NCBI RefSeq assembly: GCF_022347745.1 | Contig: NZ_JAKRGC010000005.1 | Span: 19,699 to 83,698, forward strand | Direction of reading: 5' to 3' | DNA from: Streptomyces sp. OfavH-34-F | Lineage (GTDB): Bacteria; Actinomycetota; Actinomycetes; Streptomycetales; Streptomycetaceae | DNA length: 64,000 bases | Shown: piece after piece, positions 25,341 to 33,984 of the stretch | Layout: every line of letters begins with the position of its first letter | How positions within the stretch are numbered: position 1 is the stretch's first letter | Notes under the pieces: generated by a model | The model's database searches: none | Told to the model about the DNA's origin: nothing | Seen by the model: the letters and a program-made list of their open reading frames with translations, nothing else | Program-made: the position numbers and the translations under genes

Positions 25341-26375
25341 ATGTCGGACAGCGCCGTGACCATGGTCGTGACCGAGCCCTGCGGACCCCTGCACCCCGTG
25401 GTGGCCGAGACGGTCTCGCCTCCCGCCGGGTGGGTCCGCGTCTCGGTGGTGGCGAGCGGCGTGTGCAATGCCGACATCGCAACGGCCGCCGCCACCGGCA
25501 AGGACACCGCCCTGCCCGTCACCCCCGGCCACGAGGTCGCCGGTGTCATCGCCGAGACCGGTGACCGGGTCGAGGGCTGGGCGGCCGGCGACCGGGTGGC
25601 CGTAGGCTGGTTCGGCGGCAGCTGCGACCACTGCGCGCACTGCCGCACGGGCGACGTCGTCCACTGCGCCGAACGCAAGATCCCCGGCCTGTCCTATCCG
25701 GGCGGCTGGGCGCAGAGCATCACCGTCCCGGCCGGCGCGCTCGCCCGCATCCCCGACGGCCTCGACCTCTTCCATGCCGCCCCCTTCGGCTGCGCCGGGG
25801 TGACGACCTTCAACGCGATCCGCAAGGCCGGCATTCGCGCCGGAGGACGGGTCGCCGTCTTCGGGATCGGCGGCCTGGGCCACCTCGCCGTCCAGTTCGC
25901 CGCGAAGCTCGGCTACGAGACCATCGCCATCGCCCGCGGCCGAGACCGCGAACACCTCGCCCGTGAGCTCGGCGCCTGCCACTACATCGACAGCGACACC
26001 CAGATGCCCGGAGCCGCCCTGAAGGAGCTCGACGGAGCCGACCTCATCCTCTACACAGCCTCCTCCACCGCCCCCGTCGACGAGCTGCTCACCGGCCTGG
26101 CCGTGCACGGGCAGCTCACCCTCGTCGGCGTCGACGCCGGCTCCGTGACCGTTCCGGCGGCCCGGCTCGTCATGAACGGCCACACCCTCACCGGGCACCT
26201 CACCGGTAGCCCGCGCGAGACGGAAGAAGCCATGGCCTTCGCCGTCACCACGGGCGTGCGCCCGATGATCGAACGGATGCCACTGGACAAGGCCGACGAC
26301 GCCGTCACCCGGCTGCGCTCAGCAGCTCCCCGCTTCCGCCTCGTCCTGGACACCGCCGTCGTCAGCAGCGAGTAG
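25341..26375 (+). CDS. Zinc-dependent alcohol dehydrogenase (MDR family)
   Basis: 344-aa zinc ADH. Catalytic zinc ligands are in SGVCNAD and PGHEVAG; the structural zinc loop CDHCAHCRTGDVVHC carries its four cysteines. The Rossmann motif is FGIGGLGHLAVQFA. It should interconvert an alcohol and aldehyde with NAD(P). GGAAGG precedes ATG 25341. It is divergent from the LysR gene under promoter copy B and is followed by an amine oxidase 122 bases downstream, suggesting degradation of an amine or alcohol through an aldehyde. Confidence 0.88.
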   Translation: MSDSAVTMVVTEPCGPLHPVVAETVSPPAGWVRVSVVASGVCNADIATAAATGKDTALPVTPGHEVAGVIAETGDRVEGWAAGDRVAVGWFGGSCDHCAHCRTGDVVHCAERKIPGLSYPGGWAQSITVPAGALARIPDGLDLFHAAPFGCAGVTTFNAIRKAGIRAGGRVAVFGIGGLGHLAVQFAAKLGYETIAIARGRDREHLARELGACHYIDSDTQMPGAALKELDGADLILYTASSTAPVDELLTGLAVHGQLTLVGVDAGSVTVPAARLVMNGHTLTGHLTGSPRETEEAMAFAVTTGVRPMIERMPLDKADDAVTRLRSAAPRFRLVLDTAVVSSE

Positions 26376-26497
26376 CCAGACCCCTCGTCCCGCCGCGCGC
26401 CTCAGCCGCGCGGCGGTCGGCACCCTGCCCTCCCCTCAGCCCGATGCCGCACCACCGACGACAGCGGGGGTTAAGCCTGCTCAGATTGGAGCCACAC

Positions 26498-27616
26498 ATG
26501 TCCCACTGGGAAAGCCACGACGTCATCGTGATCGGCGCCGGCGCCTCCGGACTCGCCGCAGCCACCGCCCTGCACGCCGCCGACCGCGACGTCGTCGTCC
26601 TGGAGGCCCGCGACCGCGTCGGCGGACGCCTGCTCTCCACCCCCGTCGAGCACCCGGGGCAGGCGCTCGATCTGGGAGCCACCTGGTTCTGGGGCGGCGA
26701 GGAACGCGTACAGGCCCTGGCCGTCCGCAGCGGCATCGCCACCTTCGAGCAGCACCTTGCCGGCGACACGATGCTTCAGGAGACGACCGGCATCCGCCGC
26801 CTCACCGGCAATCTGATCGATGCCCCCTCCCGCCGTTTCGCCGCCGGCGCGCAGAGCATCGCCGCCGTCCTCACCGCCGCGCTGCCCGCCGGCTCTCTTC
26901 GGCTGGACACACCTGTCACCGCCATCCACACGACCGGCCAAGGCGGCCTCGACGTGCTCACCCCGGCCGGCACCCTCCATGCCAGGCACGTCGTTCTGGC
27001 CGTTCCCCCGGCCCTGGCCCTGGAGCGCATCGACTTCGACCACGCCCTCCCCGACGACCTCGTGCGCCTGGCCCGGGCCACCCCGGTGTGGATGGGCGCT
27101 GTCGTCAAGGTCGTCGCCCACTACCCGGCCGCGTTCTGGCGCCAGGAGGGTTTGGCGGGGGCGGCGTTCAGCAGGACCGGCCCGCTCCAGGAGATCCACG
27201 ACATGTCCGGGCCCGGCGGCGAACCCGCCGCGCTCTTCGGCTTCGCGCACGCCCGCACCGTCCGGCCCGGCTTCGAGCAGGCCGTCACCGCCCAGCTCAC
27301 CCGGCTCTTCGGCCCGGCGGCCGGATCCCCGGTGGCCCTGCACGTGCAGGACTGGAGCACCGAACAGTGGACCGCCCCATCCACCGTGCAGCGCCTCGCC
27401 GACTACTCGCTCTTCGGCCACCGCCTCTACCAGCGCCCGGCCCTCGACGGCAGCCTGCACTGGGCGTCGACCGAGACGGCCACCGACCATGCCGGACACA
27501 TCGAAGGCGCCCTCGCCACCGGCGAACGCGCGGCACGCGCCGTCCTTGCGGCACCCGCCGACGTGAACGACACCGCCCGGGACGTCACCGCCCCAGCAGG
27601 TAGGCCACCGGCCTGA
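26498..27616 (+). CDS. Flavin-dependent monoamine oxidase family protein
   Basis: 372-aa FAD amine oxidase. N-terminal VIGAGASGLAAATALH, then LEARDRVGGRLLS and LGATWFWGG, the conserved RxGGR and GAxW features. The C-terminal FAD segment is LHWASTETATDHAGHIEGAL. Members oxidise primary amines or polyamines to aldehydes with release of ammonia and peroxide; the neighbouring ADH could process the aldehyde. ATG 26498 follows TTGGAG. At 372 aa it is shorter than many homologues (430-450 aa) but both FAD-binding ends are present. Confidence 0.85.
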   Translation: MSHWESHDVIVIGAGASGLAAATALHAADRDVVVLEARDRVGGRLLSTPVEHPGQALDLGATWFWGGEERVQALAVRSGIATFEQHLAGDTMLQETTGIRRLTGNLIDAPSRRFAAGAQSIAAVLTAALPAGSLRLDTPVTAIHTTGQGGLDVLTPAGTLHARHVVLAVPPALALERIDFDHALPDDLVRLARATPVWMGAVVKVVAHYPAAFWRQEGLAGAAFSRTGPLQEIHDMSGPGGEPAALFGFAHARTVRPGFEQAVTAQLTRLFGPAAGSPVALHVQDWSTEQWTAPSTVQRLADYSLFGHRLYQRPALDGSLHWASTETATDHAGHIEGALATGERAARAVLAAPADVNDTARDVTAPAGRPPA

Positions 27617-27698
27617 CGCCGCAGGATCCCGTACGGCTCAGCGCACGGAATCCGTACGACACCACGCCCGGCCGCCGAGATCACACATCAGGAGAGCG

Positions 27699-27824
27699 AT
27701 GACCAGCGCCGCACCCGCCGCCACGCCGGGACTCATACCCGACCCCGCGGAGGTCCGCTACCCAGATAGAAGACCTCGGCCTTCGGCTCCGTGCGCTGAT
27801 CGCACTCAGCCCACGCTGTTCTAG
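27699..27824 (+). pseudogene. Truncated gene start after the amine oxidase
   Basis: AGGAG and ATG 27699 open a short frame of 41 codons, MTSAAPAATPGLIPDPAEVR then YPD, after which composition changes and the frame closes at a TAG. The first 20 residues look like a normal actinomycete N-terminus, so I read this as a third operon gene cut by a deletion or insertion at about 27770. I do not recognise the family. Confidence 0.4.
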
Positions 27825-27944
27825 GTTTCATCGGAGTGGCCACGGGCTACTCGGCCTGGCAGCACCCCGCCCTCGCCACCCAAATCGCCGCTGAGGGCTT
27901 TCTCTCGGGGTTTTCGTCGCCGTAGTAGGCACAATCGCCCCTGG

Positions 27945-27984
27945 CTACGCGTCTCCGGTCCAGGGTTGGACCGGAGACGCGTAG
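27945..27984. repeat. Perfect 17-bp inverted repeat with 6-base loop
   Basis: CTACGCGTCTCCGGTCC, loop AGGGTT, then the exact reverse complement. It stands in a gene-free stretch between the truncated gene and the lipoprotein. It could be a bidirectional terminator without T-tract, or part of a lost mobile element. The rest of 27825-28117 shows nothing that I can support as a gene. Confidence 0.75.
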
Positions 27985-28117
27985 AGAACGACTGCTGCGT
28001 CCAACTGAAATCTGAGTGCCTGCCCGCCCTACGCCCGTACGGTCATTCAGCCGCTGGATGGCCTCGAGAGGCTTCATCGGCTCGAACAGTTGGAATTGTC
28101 AGCAACGCTGAGCTGTC

Positions 28118-28564
28118 TCAGATTCGGGCCTGAGCTCCTCGTTTCTTCAGGATGAAAGAATCGCCATCGCCCACCCAAGCCCAAATCACCTTCTCTCCGT
28201 CGGCTGATGCAATGAACAAGGTGGCGCTTCCACTCGACTCGAACCACAGGTTAATCACCCAGTCCTTGGTGTAGTGGCCAAACGCCCACTTACCCGTCCC
28301 GCTGACAACTTCTTTGGACTCGACGTGCACGCCCGCTCCAGCCGTGTATGAGGTCTTCAATGAGCGTGCCTCGAATCTCTCACCACCCTTCAGAATGAGG
28401 AGCGACTCGTCTGCCCCTCTCCACGTGCCAACGAGATCGGCTTGCGTTACATCACTTACTTCATCCAGATGGGACGAGGTGCCGCATGCGGAAGTTGCCA
28501 CCACGAACATGAGCACGGAGAGAACCGAGAGCGCGAGTCGCCGGAGACTGTGGGAGTTGACCAT
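28118..28564 (-). CDS. Predicted lipoprotein
   Basis: 148-aa exported lipoprotein: basic start, hydrophobic ALSVLSVLMFVVA, and lipobox TSAC with Cys27. The mature domain has a small beta-rich pattern (LVGTWRGADESLLILKGGER, GTGKWAFGHY, VINLWFES, KVIWAWVG) reminiscent of lipocalin-like or META-type lipoproteins that score against a reference state. Base composition is visibly less GC-rich than its neighbours, which suggests recent transfer. No ribosome site is striking. Confidence 0.7.
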   Translation of the reverse strand: MVNSHSLRRLALSVLSVLMFVVATSACGTSSHLDEVSDVTQADLVGTWRGADESLLILKGGERFEARSLKTSYTAGAGVHVESKEVVSGTGKWAFGHYTKDWVINLWFESSGSATLFIASADGEKVIWAWVGDGDSFILKKRGAQARI

Positions 28565-29155
28565 GAATTTCTCCGATTAATTAGGGTAGAAGAAGGTTCT
28601 CGTGCCATATTATCGCCCGGTTGGCTAGGTGTATATAGACGGATATTCCACCACCAAACACCTTATCCACTATCCAGCTCTTGCGATTAGTTTATCCGCG
28701 AGCAAATGAGCGGCGGAAGTGAGAGTGAGATCCTCCTGTACCGTGATCCTGGCTTGAATCCCTCGCTTCGAAGAATTCAAAATAACGTAGTTCCACCGCC
28801 TTCGCTGTCCGAAGTGCCACCGGTGCTGGGGTCAGGGCCTGTATCAGTAGGCTCTTCAGGATGGCCTTCACTTCACGGCGGCGGACAAACTGCAACGCTC
28901 CGCACTGCCGGTCGGCGACTCTCCGCGTTGGCCACGGCCCGAGTTGCTCCGCAATCCGGGCCGCAGAAATTCGCTGCGTGAATTTCCGGGTCAGGCTGGT
29001 CCGGTTCCGACGTGAACGAGCGCTCCGTTCCCTTCTCTTCCTGGCCGCCTCGAGAAGAAAGCAACTTCCTTGTGTGGCAGGGCGGTTATGTGTCGCCGGG
29101 CAGACCCGGCAGCCGCGCCACCTCGGGATCGTGCCGCGCATCGTAGGATCGGCGC
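28565..29155. other. Gene-free scar region
   Basis: 591 bases with lower GC at the left end and no convincing reading frame on either strand. The right half contains the hairpin block described separately (28928-28986) that resembles the array at the right end of the window. The promoter of the lipoprotein probably lies near 28570-28620. Confidence 0.5.
28928..28986. repeat. Telomere-like hairpin relic
   Basis: Two adjacent hairpins: 28936-28962 (12-bp arms with one mismatch and one G-T pair, loop TCC) and 28966-28986 (9-bp arms with one G-T pair, loop TGC). Bases 28928-28966 are 32/39 identical, without gaps, to the reverse complement of 63833-63871 in the terminal hairpin array. Orientation is opposite to that array. 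Read as a relic of a replicon end moved inward. Confidence 0.6.
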
Positions 29156-30184
29156 ATGGTGGCCTTCGTCCCGTCGTTCGTCTGCTTGCTCCTGTTCTGT
29201 GTTGGTGTGGTGCAAGACCGCCGCCGAGTGAGCAACGCAGTCCTGCTGGGCCTGTCCACCGTCTTCGCGGCCATCGCACTTCTCCTGCATGTGGCGGCCG
29301 AGCGAGCCCAGTTGGGGCGCGACCTGGCCGTCGCCCTGCTGACCCTCGCGGGCGTGGGTGTCGTCACCCTGGCGTGTTTCCTCATCGCCAACGGGATCAC
29401 CATGGTGCGCAAGGAGGGAAGGAGTTCGGCGAATCTGCTGTCCCTGGCAGCGGGCATCGCCCTGGTGGCCCTGCTCGCACTGCTGATCACCGCGCTGGTG
29501 CTGCATACGCACACGCTCCTGGTGATGGCGGCGACGGCCGTGGCGCTCGCCGGGTACGTCGCCTTCCTGTTCCTCTGTTTCCTCGTCTATGGGGCCCTGT
29601 ACGCACATGTGCGCATCCGGCGTCGGGCGGACTTCGTGGTCGTCCTCGGCTCGGGCCTGATCGGGGGCACCACCGTGTCCCCGCTGCTGGCCAGCCGCCT
29701 GGACCGGGCCCGAAAGGAACACACCAGGCTGTCGCGGAAAGGGCGGCGCCCGGTCCTGATTACCTCGGGGGGCCAGGGCCCCGACGAGAAGCTGCCGGAG
29801 TCCCACGCGATGGCCGAATACCTGGTCGCCCAGGGCTTCCCCGCCGACCTGATAGAACGCGAGGACCGGTCGACGACCACGGACGAGAACCTGACGTTCA
29901 GCAAAGCGCTGATGGAACGGGCGAATCCGACCTACCGGTGCGTGATCGTCACGAACAACTACCATGTCTTCCGCGCCGCGGTTACCGCTCGCCGCACCGG
30001 CATCCGGGGAAACGTGATCGGCGCCCCGACAGCCGCGTACTTCTGGCCGAGCGCCATGATCCGCGAGTTCGTCGCGCTCTTGGTCGCCTATCGCCGTACC
30101 AACGCCGTACTCTTCCTGCTCGTTCTGCTGAGCGGCCTCTTCATCTGGTGGCTGGGGTGGCCGGCGCCGGGGGCAGGCACGTAG
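29156..30184 (+). CDS. YdcF/ElyC-type (DUF218) membrane protein
   Basis: 342-aa protein with four to five transmembrane segments in the first 150 residues, then a cytoplasmic or extracytoplasmic DUF218 domain: FVVVLGSGLIGGTTVSPLLA, LITSGGQGPDE, TTTDENLTFS and VIVTNNYHVFRA, and a last transmembrane helix near the C-terminus. This is the typical layout of YdcF proteins of Gram-positive bacteria; relatives such as ElyC and SanA affect the cell envelope, but the reaction is unknown. ATG 29156 has only a weak ribosome site. It stands alone. Confidence 0.82.
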   Translation: MVAFVPSFVCLLLFCVGVVQDRRRVSNAVLLGLSTVFAAIALLLHVAAERAQLGRDLAVALLTLAGVGVVTLACFLIANGITMVRKEGRSSANLLSLAAGIALVALLALLITALVLHTHTLLVMAATAVALAGYVAFLFLCFLVYGALYAHVRIRRRADFVVVLGSGLIGGTTVSPLLASRLDRARKEHTRLSRKGRRPVLITSGGQGPDEKLPESHAMAEYLVAQGFPADLIEREDRSTTTDENLTFSKALMERANPTYRCVIVTNNYHVFRAAVTARRTGIRGNVIGAPTAAYFWPSAMIREFVALLVAYRRTNAVLFLLVLLSGLFIWWLGWPAPGAGT

Positions 30185-30335
30185 AAGTCGAGGCTCTCCA
30201 GCCGTACGGCCACCCGGTCCAGGCCAGTCGTGAAGCCTCGAAGGCAACGCCACCCTGGTCGTCTCGGGCAATGTCGGCGCGCTACCGGCCATCTTCTGGT
30301 GCGGGTGCAGCAGTTGCCGTAGGGTGCCGGACGAA

Positions 30336-30353
30336 TATGGGAGCGCTCCCATA
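30336..30353. promoter_or_regulatory. CebR-type operator palindrome
   Basis: TATGGGAGCGCTCCCATA is an 18-base perfect palindrome containing TGGGAGCGCTCCCA, the known operator of CebR, the cellobiose-responsive LacI repressor of Streptomyces. It lies 36 bases before the start of the secreted protein, where bound repressor would block transcription until cello-oligosaccharides appear. Confidence 0.85.
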
Positions 30354-30388
30354 CGTTCCTTCGGCCTCACCCGATTGGAGAACTGCGT

Positions 30389-31246
30389 ATGCGTTATCCC
30401 CTCCTCTCCCGACGGTTGCCCCGACTTCTTGTCACCATCGCCCTGGCCGGCGCCACGGTGGTGGCCGCCACCGGCGGCGCTCCGGCTCCGGCCCACGACC
30501 GCCACGGCGGCCGACCCGTCGACGGCTGTGCCCCCGACCCGGCGTTACTGTTCTGCGAGGACTTCGATGAGCTGCCGCGGGGCGCGGGCACCAGCATGCG
30601 CTGGGGTGTGGACACCCACAACGGCACACTGGCCGTCGAACGCGAGCGGGGTCGCGGACACGGCGGGAAGCGCGGCGCGGACCAAGTACTCCGGGTGCGC
30701 ACCGAGGGCAACGGGTACGCGTTCCTGGAGGTGGACGAGGTCTCGGCCCCGGACAACAGCTTCTTCGGCCGGATGCGGGTGAAGGTCGACGCCTTCCCCA
30801 CCGCTCCGGACTGGGCCCACTTCACCCTGGTGGAGGCCACCGGCCAGGGCGACGGCAGCGTGGTCCGACCGATCGGCGGCCAGTACGTACCGACCGTCGG
30901 CAACGGGGTGCAGCTGTGGGGCATCGGCTCGGACGGCGGCCCCACGGGCGACTGGACCGACTGGCGCGACTCCGCCCCGGCCGAACCGGGGAAGTGGACG
31001 TGCCTGGAATGGGAGGTGGACGCCTCGGACAACCGTGTGGCGGTATGGATCGACGGCGAGCCCCAGCCCGACATGACCGTCACCACCACCCGGCACGGAG
31101 GCAATCCGGTGGACTTCGTCCTTCCCGCCTTCGACACCGTTCGCATCGGATGGCAGCTCTACCAGGGCAATCCCACACCGGACTCCTACGACCTGCGCCT
31201 GGATGACTTGGCGTTGTCCACGGAACGCGTCGGATGCGGCCGCTGA
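30389..31246 (+). CDS. Secreted Cip1-like protein (putative polysaccharide-active)
   Basis: 285-aa secreted protein: signal peptide to about residue 35 (LLVTIALAGATVVAA, APAPAHA-type end), then a concanavalin-like domain starting CAPDPALLFCEDFDELP, with WAHFTLVEATGQG, NGVQLWGIGSD, WTCLEWEVD and the end RLDDLALST. This pattern resembles the Cip1 family, cellulose-induced secreted proteins of fungi and Streptomyces with a lyase-like fold. The CebR box directly upstream independently points to cellulose use. Catalytic activity is not certain. I place moderate confidence in the family name. Confidence 0.7.
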   Translation: MRYPLLSRRLPRLLVTIALAGATVVAATGGAPAPAHDRHGGRPVDGCAPDPALLFCEDFDELPRGAGTSMRWGVDTHNGTLAVERERGRGHGGKRGADQVLRVRTEGNGYAFLEVDEVSAPDNSFFGRMRVKVDAFPTAPDWAHFTLVEATGQGDGSVVRPIGGQYVPTVGNGVQLWGIGSDGGPTGDWTDWRDSAPAEPGKWTCLEWEVDASDNRVAVWIDGEPQPDMTVTTTRHGGNPVDFVLPAFDTVRIGWQLYQGNPTPDSYDLRLDDLALSTERVGCGR

Positions 31247-31398
31247 CCGGGTGCGTGCTCCAGGCTCTGAGGCGAGACATGGACTCGGACCGGGAGGCGC
31301 CCGCCACCTGGTCATGGTGTGTTCAGGTCGATCCTCTACTGTCTGCGCGGACCGCAGGCCACGAGCCCCTGCGGCCATGGCCGTCAAGGAGTGACGAA

Positions 31399-32667
31399 GT
31401 GAGCAGCATGCCCTCGCCCGTGCCCGGGGTGCCGGACGAACTCCAGCGGCGCCTCGGGGGGCCGGACGCGGTGCTGATCGGCCTGGGCTCGATGATCGGC
31501 GCCGGGGTCTTCGCCTCCCTGGCTCCGGCCGCCCGCGCGGCCGGTTCCGGCCTGCTGATCGGTCTCGCGTTCGCAGCCGTCGTCGCGTACTGCAATGCGA
31601 CTTCCTCGGCGCGGCTCGCCGCCCGCTACCCGGCCTCCGGCGGAACCTACGTGTACGGGCGCGAACGCCTTGGCGAGTTCTGGGGCTACCTGGCCGGCTG
31701 GGCCTTCGTCGTGGGCAAGACAGCCTCCTGCGCGGCGATGGCCCTGACCGTCGGCTCCTATGTCTGGCCAGGTCACGAGCATGCGATCGCCGTCGCGGCG
31801 GTGGTAGCGCTGACGGCAGTGAACTACGCCGGGGTACAGAAGTCCGCTCTGGTGACCCGTGCCATCGTGGCACTCGTCCTGGCCGTGCTCGCGGTCGTCG
31901 TGGTCGCCTCCCTCACCTCCAGCGCGGCGGATACCGGTCGGCTGGAGGTGGGTTCGGACGCAACGTTCGGCGGTGTACTCCAGGCGGCCGGGCTGCTGTT
32001 CTTCGCGTTCGCCGGCTACGCCCGCATCGCCACCCTCGGCGAGGAGGTCCGCAATCCGGCCCGTACCATCCCCCGCGCCATCCCTGTCGCGCTGGGCATC
32101 ACCCTCGTCGTGTACACCGCCGTCGCCGTCTGCGTCCTGTCGGTCCTCAGCCCGGCAGACCTGGCAGCAGCCGGGGCCCCGCTCGCAGACGCCGCCCGTG
32201 CGGCGGGCGAGGACTGGCTCGTCCCGGTCGTACGCGCCGGTGCGGCGGTGGCAGCCCTGGGCTCGCTGCTGGCACTGATCCTCGGTGTCTCGCGTACCAC
32301 GCTGGCCATGGCGCGCGACCGCCACCTGCCCCACTCCCTGGCGGCCGTGCACCCGAAGTTCAAGGTCCCGCACCGGGCCGAGCTGCTCGTCGGTGTCGTC
32401 GCCGCCGCAGTGGCCGCGACCGCGGACGTGCGCGGGGCCATCGGCTTTTCCTCCTTCGGCGTCCTGGTCTACTACGCCATCGCCAATGCCTCCGCCTGGA
32501 CCCTGACGCCGGCCGAGGGACGCCCGCCCCGCATCATCCCCGTCCTCGGTCTGGCCGGCTGCCTCGTCCTGGCCTTCGCCCTCCCAGCGGCCTCCGTCCT
32601 CGGTGGAGCCGCCGTCCTCGCGATCGGCGCTGCCGTCTACGCGCTGCGCCGCACCTCAGCAACATGA
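31399..32667 (+). CDS. APC-family amino acid permease
   Basis: 422-aa integral membrane transporter with about twelve hydrophobic helices. The first helix has the family motif IGLGSMIGAGVFASLAPAA, followed by AAVVAYCNATSSARLAARYP and GGTYVYGRERLGEF; the loop FFAFAGYARIATLGEEVRNP is also characteristic. It should import an amino acid or amine by proton symport. GTG 31399 is preceded by AAGGAG at good spacing; ATG 31408 is an alternative. It shares a strand with the secreted protein upstream but is 150 bases away and probably separate. Confidence 0.88.
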   Translation: MSSMPSPVPGVPDELQRRLGGPDAVLIGLGSMIGAGVFASLAPAARAAGSGLLIGLAFAAVVAYCNATSSARLAARYPASGGTYVYGRERLGEFWGYLAGWAFVVGKTASCAAMALTVGSYVWPGHEHAIAVAAVVALTAVNYAGVQKSALVTRAIVALVLAVLAVVVVASLTSSAADTGRLEVGSDATFGGVLQAAGLLFFAFAGYARIATLGEEVRNPARTIPRAIPVALGITLVVYTAVAVCVLSVLSPADLAAAGAPLADAARAAGEDWLVPVVRAGAAVAALGSLLALILGVSRTTLAMARDRHLPHSLAAVHPKFKVPHRAELLVGVVAAAVAATADVRGAIGFSSFGVLVYYAIANASAWTLTPAEGRPPRIIPVLGLAGCLVLAFALPAASVLGGAAVLAIGAAVYALRRTSAT

Positions 32668-32868
32668 TCAGCCTGGGTGAGTCGCGGCCGGCCGGGGCAC
32701 TGGAATCCTGCCCTGAGCGCCAGCCGCCTCCTTCGGACGGCCCGACGCCGGATCAGACCGGGCCGGACGGGCTCGGCGGTGAACGAGGAGCCCTCCGTAT
32801 CCGTCACGCCGCCACAACCAAGAAGTCTCCGGACGTACTTCGGCCGTTTCGGCGACACTGGGCAGGTG

Positions 32869-33120
32869 ATGAAACTGCCCCGCGTCGAGTGCCCGGAGTG
32901 CGGCCGCGATATCGCGGTCGGCCCGGTAGCCGGCCGACTGACCAAGGGCCGCCTGTGGCGGCATGACGCCCCCGGCAATCGCCGCGACGAGAACGGGGCC
33001 CTCGTGTCCTGCGCCGCATCGCTGACCATCGTGGACTGGCCGACCTCTGGGTTGCAGCTAGAAATCGACGTCGAGAGCCCCGACACGCCGGCGCCCTCCC
33101 AAGCCGCCGTTCTGTTTTGA
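32869..33120 (+). CDS. Small zinc-ribbon-like protein
   Basis: 83-aa protein with a CPECGRDI motif near the N-terminus and a single later Cys (LVSCAAS), basic in the middle (GRLTKGRLWRHDAPGNRR) and acidic at the end. It looks like one of the conserved small cytoplasmic proteins of Streptomyces with half a zinc ribbon. Start ATG 32869 (or GTG 32866) has GGGCAGG close by. Function unknown. Confidence 0.6.
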   Translation: MKLPRVECPECGRDIAVGPVAGRLTKGRLWRHDAPGNRRDENGALVSCAASLTIVDWPTSGLQLEIDVESPDTPAPSQAAVLF

Positions 33121-33419
33121 CCACACCGAGCTGGGGAGCTGCGTAGCCGGTGGTCAGTGACTCCAGGTGGGGCCGGCCGGATACGACGCCGAGGCCGGCG
33201 GGCCGCGTGGCAGGACCACTACGGGGCCTTCGGCTGCGAGGGGCACGCGCCTTCTCGGCGGTGAGCGGGCGCAGGAACCCTTCGAAGCCTGGCTCGGCTT
33301 GGATACGCCGTACGACTTCGCCAGTGCGGGATGAGAGGTGAGAACGCGCGGGTCAGCGTGGTTCGGCGGCTTTGAGTCCCTCCCGTTCGCAGTCGATGCT
33401 CGGCTATGCCTGCGGCTGG

Positions 33420-33854
33420 TCAGGAGGTTTGTGCGTCGTGGCTTTCGCGGTGGGTGAGGACGGCGTCCATGTGGGTCTGGGCCCACTGCCTGAGGTCGCG
33501 TGTCAGGTGGTGGAGGGAGTGGCCGAGGTCGGTCAGTTCGTAGGTGACGGTGACGGGGACGGTGGGTGTCACGGTGCGGGTGAGCAGGCCGTCGCGTTCG
33601 AGGGCCCGAAGGGTCTGGGTCAGCATCTTCTGGCTGACGCCGGTCAGCAGCCGGGCCAGTTCGGAGTAGCGCATCGCCTTCGGGGTGTGCGGCGCACCGA
33701 GGGGTTCGGGGGTGTCGCCGCCCAGTGCGCACAGGATCAGGACGACCCATTTGTTCGAGATCCGGTCGAGGAGCTGACGGCTGGGGCATACCGCCAGGAA
33801 CGCGTTGTACTCGGCCTTGGCCTGGGCATTTCCGTCGGCTTTCGTCGTCGCCAC
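33420..33854 (-). CDS. HxlR-family transcriptional regulator
   Basis: 144-aa winged-helix protein of the HxlR/MarR-like group: CPSRQLLDRISNKWVVLILC, then MRYSELARLLTGVSQKMLTQ and TLRALERDGLLTR, all diagnostic. These proteins sense electrophiles or metabolites, often by one N-terminal Cys (here Cys in AVCPSR). GTG 33854 follows AGAGGTGAG with a six-base gap; GTG 33872 is the alternative. It is divergent from the aldo-keto reductase and probably controls it through the palindrome between them. Confidence 0.85.
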   Translation of the reverse strand: MATTKADGNAQAKAEYNAFLAVCPSRQLLDRISNKWVVLILCALGGDTPEPLGAPHTPKAMRYSELARLLTGVSQKMLTQTLRALERDGLLTRTVTPTVPVTVTYELTDLGHSLHHLTRDLRQWAQTHMDAVLTHRESHDAQTS

Positions 33855-33901
33855 CGGGAGCTCACCTCTCACTTTGGGGTGTTACGCACTTAGAAGTGCC
33901 T

Positions 33902-33918
33902 ACTTCCCAACGGGAAGT
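33902..33918. promoter_or_regulatory. Candidate HxlR operator
   Basis: Perfect 7-bp inverted repeat ACTTCCC-AAC-GGGAAGT in the space between the divergent HxlR and aldo-keto reductase genes. A half-site-like AGTGCCTACTT lies just to its left. Position and symmetry fit an HxlR site; binding is inferred. Confidence 0.55.
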
Positions 33919-33984
33919 TCCTCTCCAAGAATGGTGCACGGGGGACGGAAACACCATCCCTGGTATGAGGTGAAAGGCACCACG

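Noticed and set aside
28861..29160. Plus-strand reading frame before and overlapping the YdcF-like gene
   Set aside because: Arginine/proline-rich translation without ribosome site, overlapping the intact YdcF-like gene in another frame.
28692..29279. Minus-strand 195-aa frame
   Set aside because: Composition is not protein-like, it overlaps the start of the YdcF-like gene and contains the hairpin relic.
33154..33789. Minus-strand 211-aa proline/arginine-rich frame
   Set aside because: Out-of-frame shadow of the HxlR gene on the same strand.
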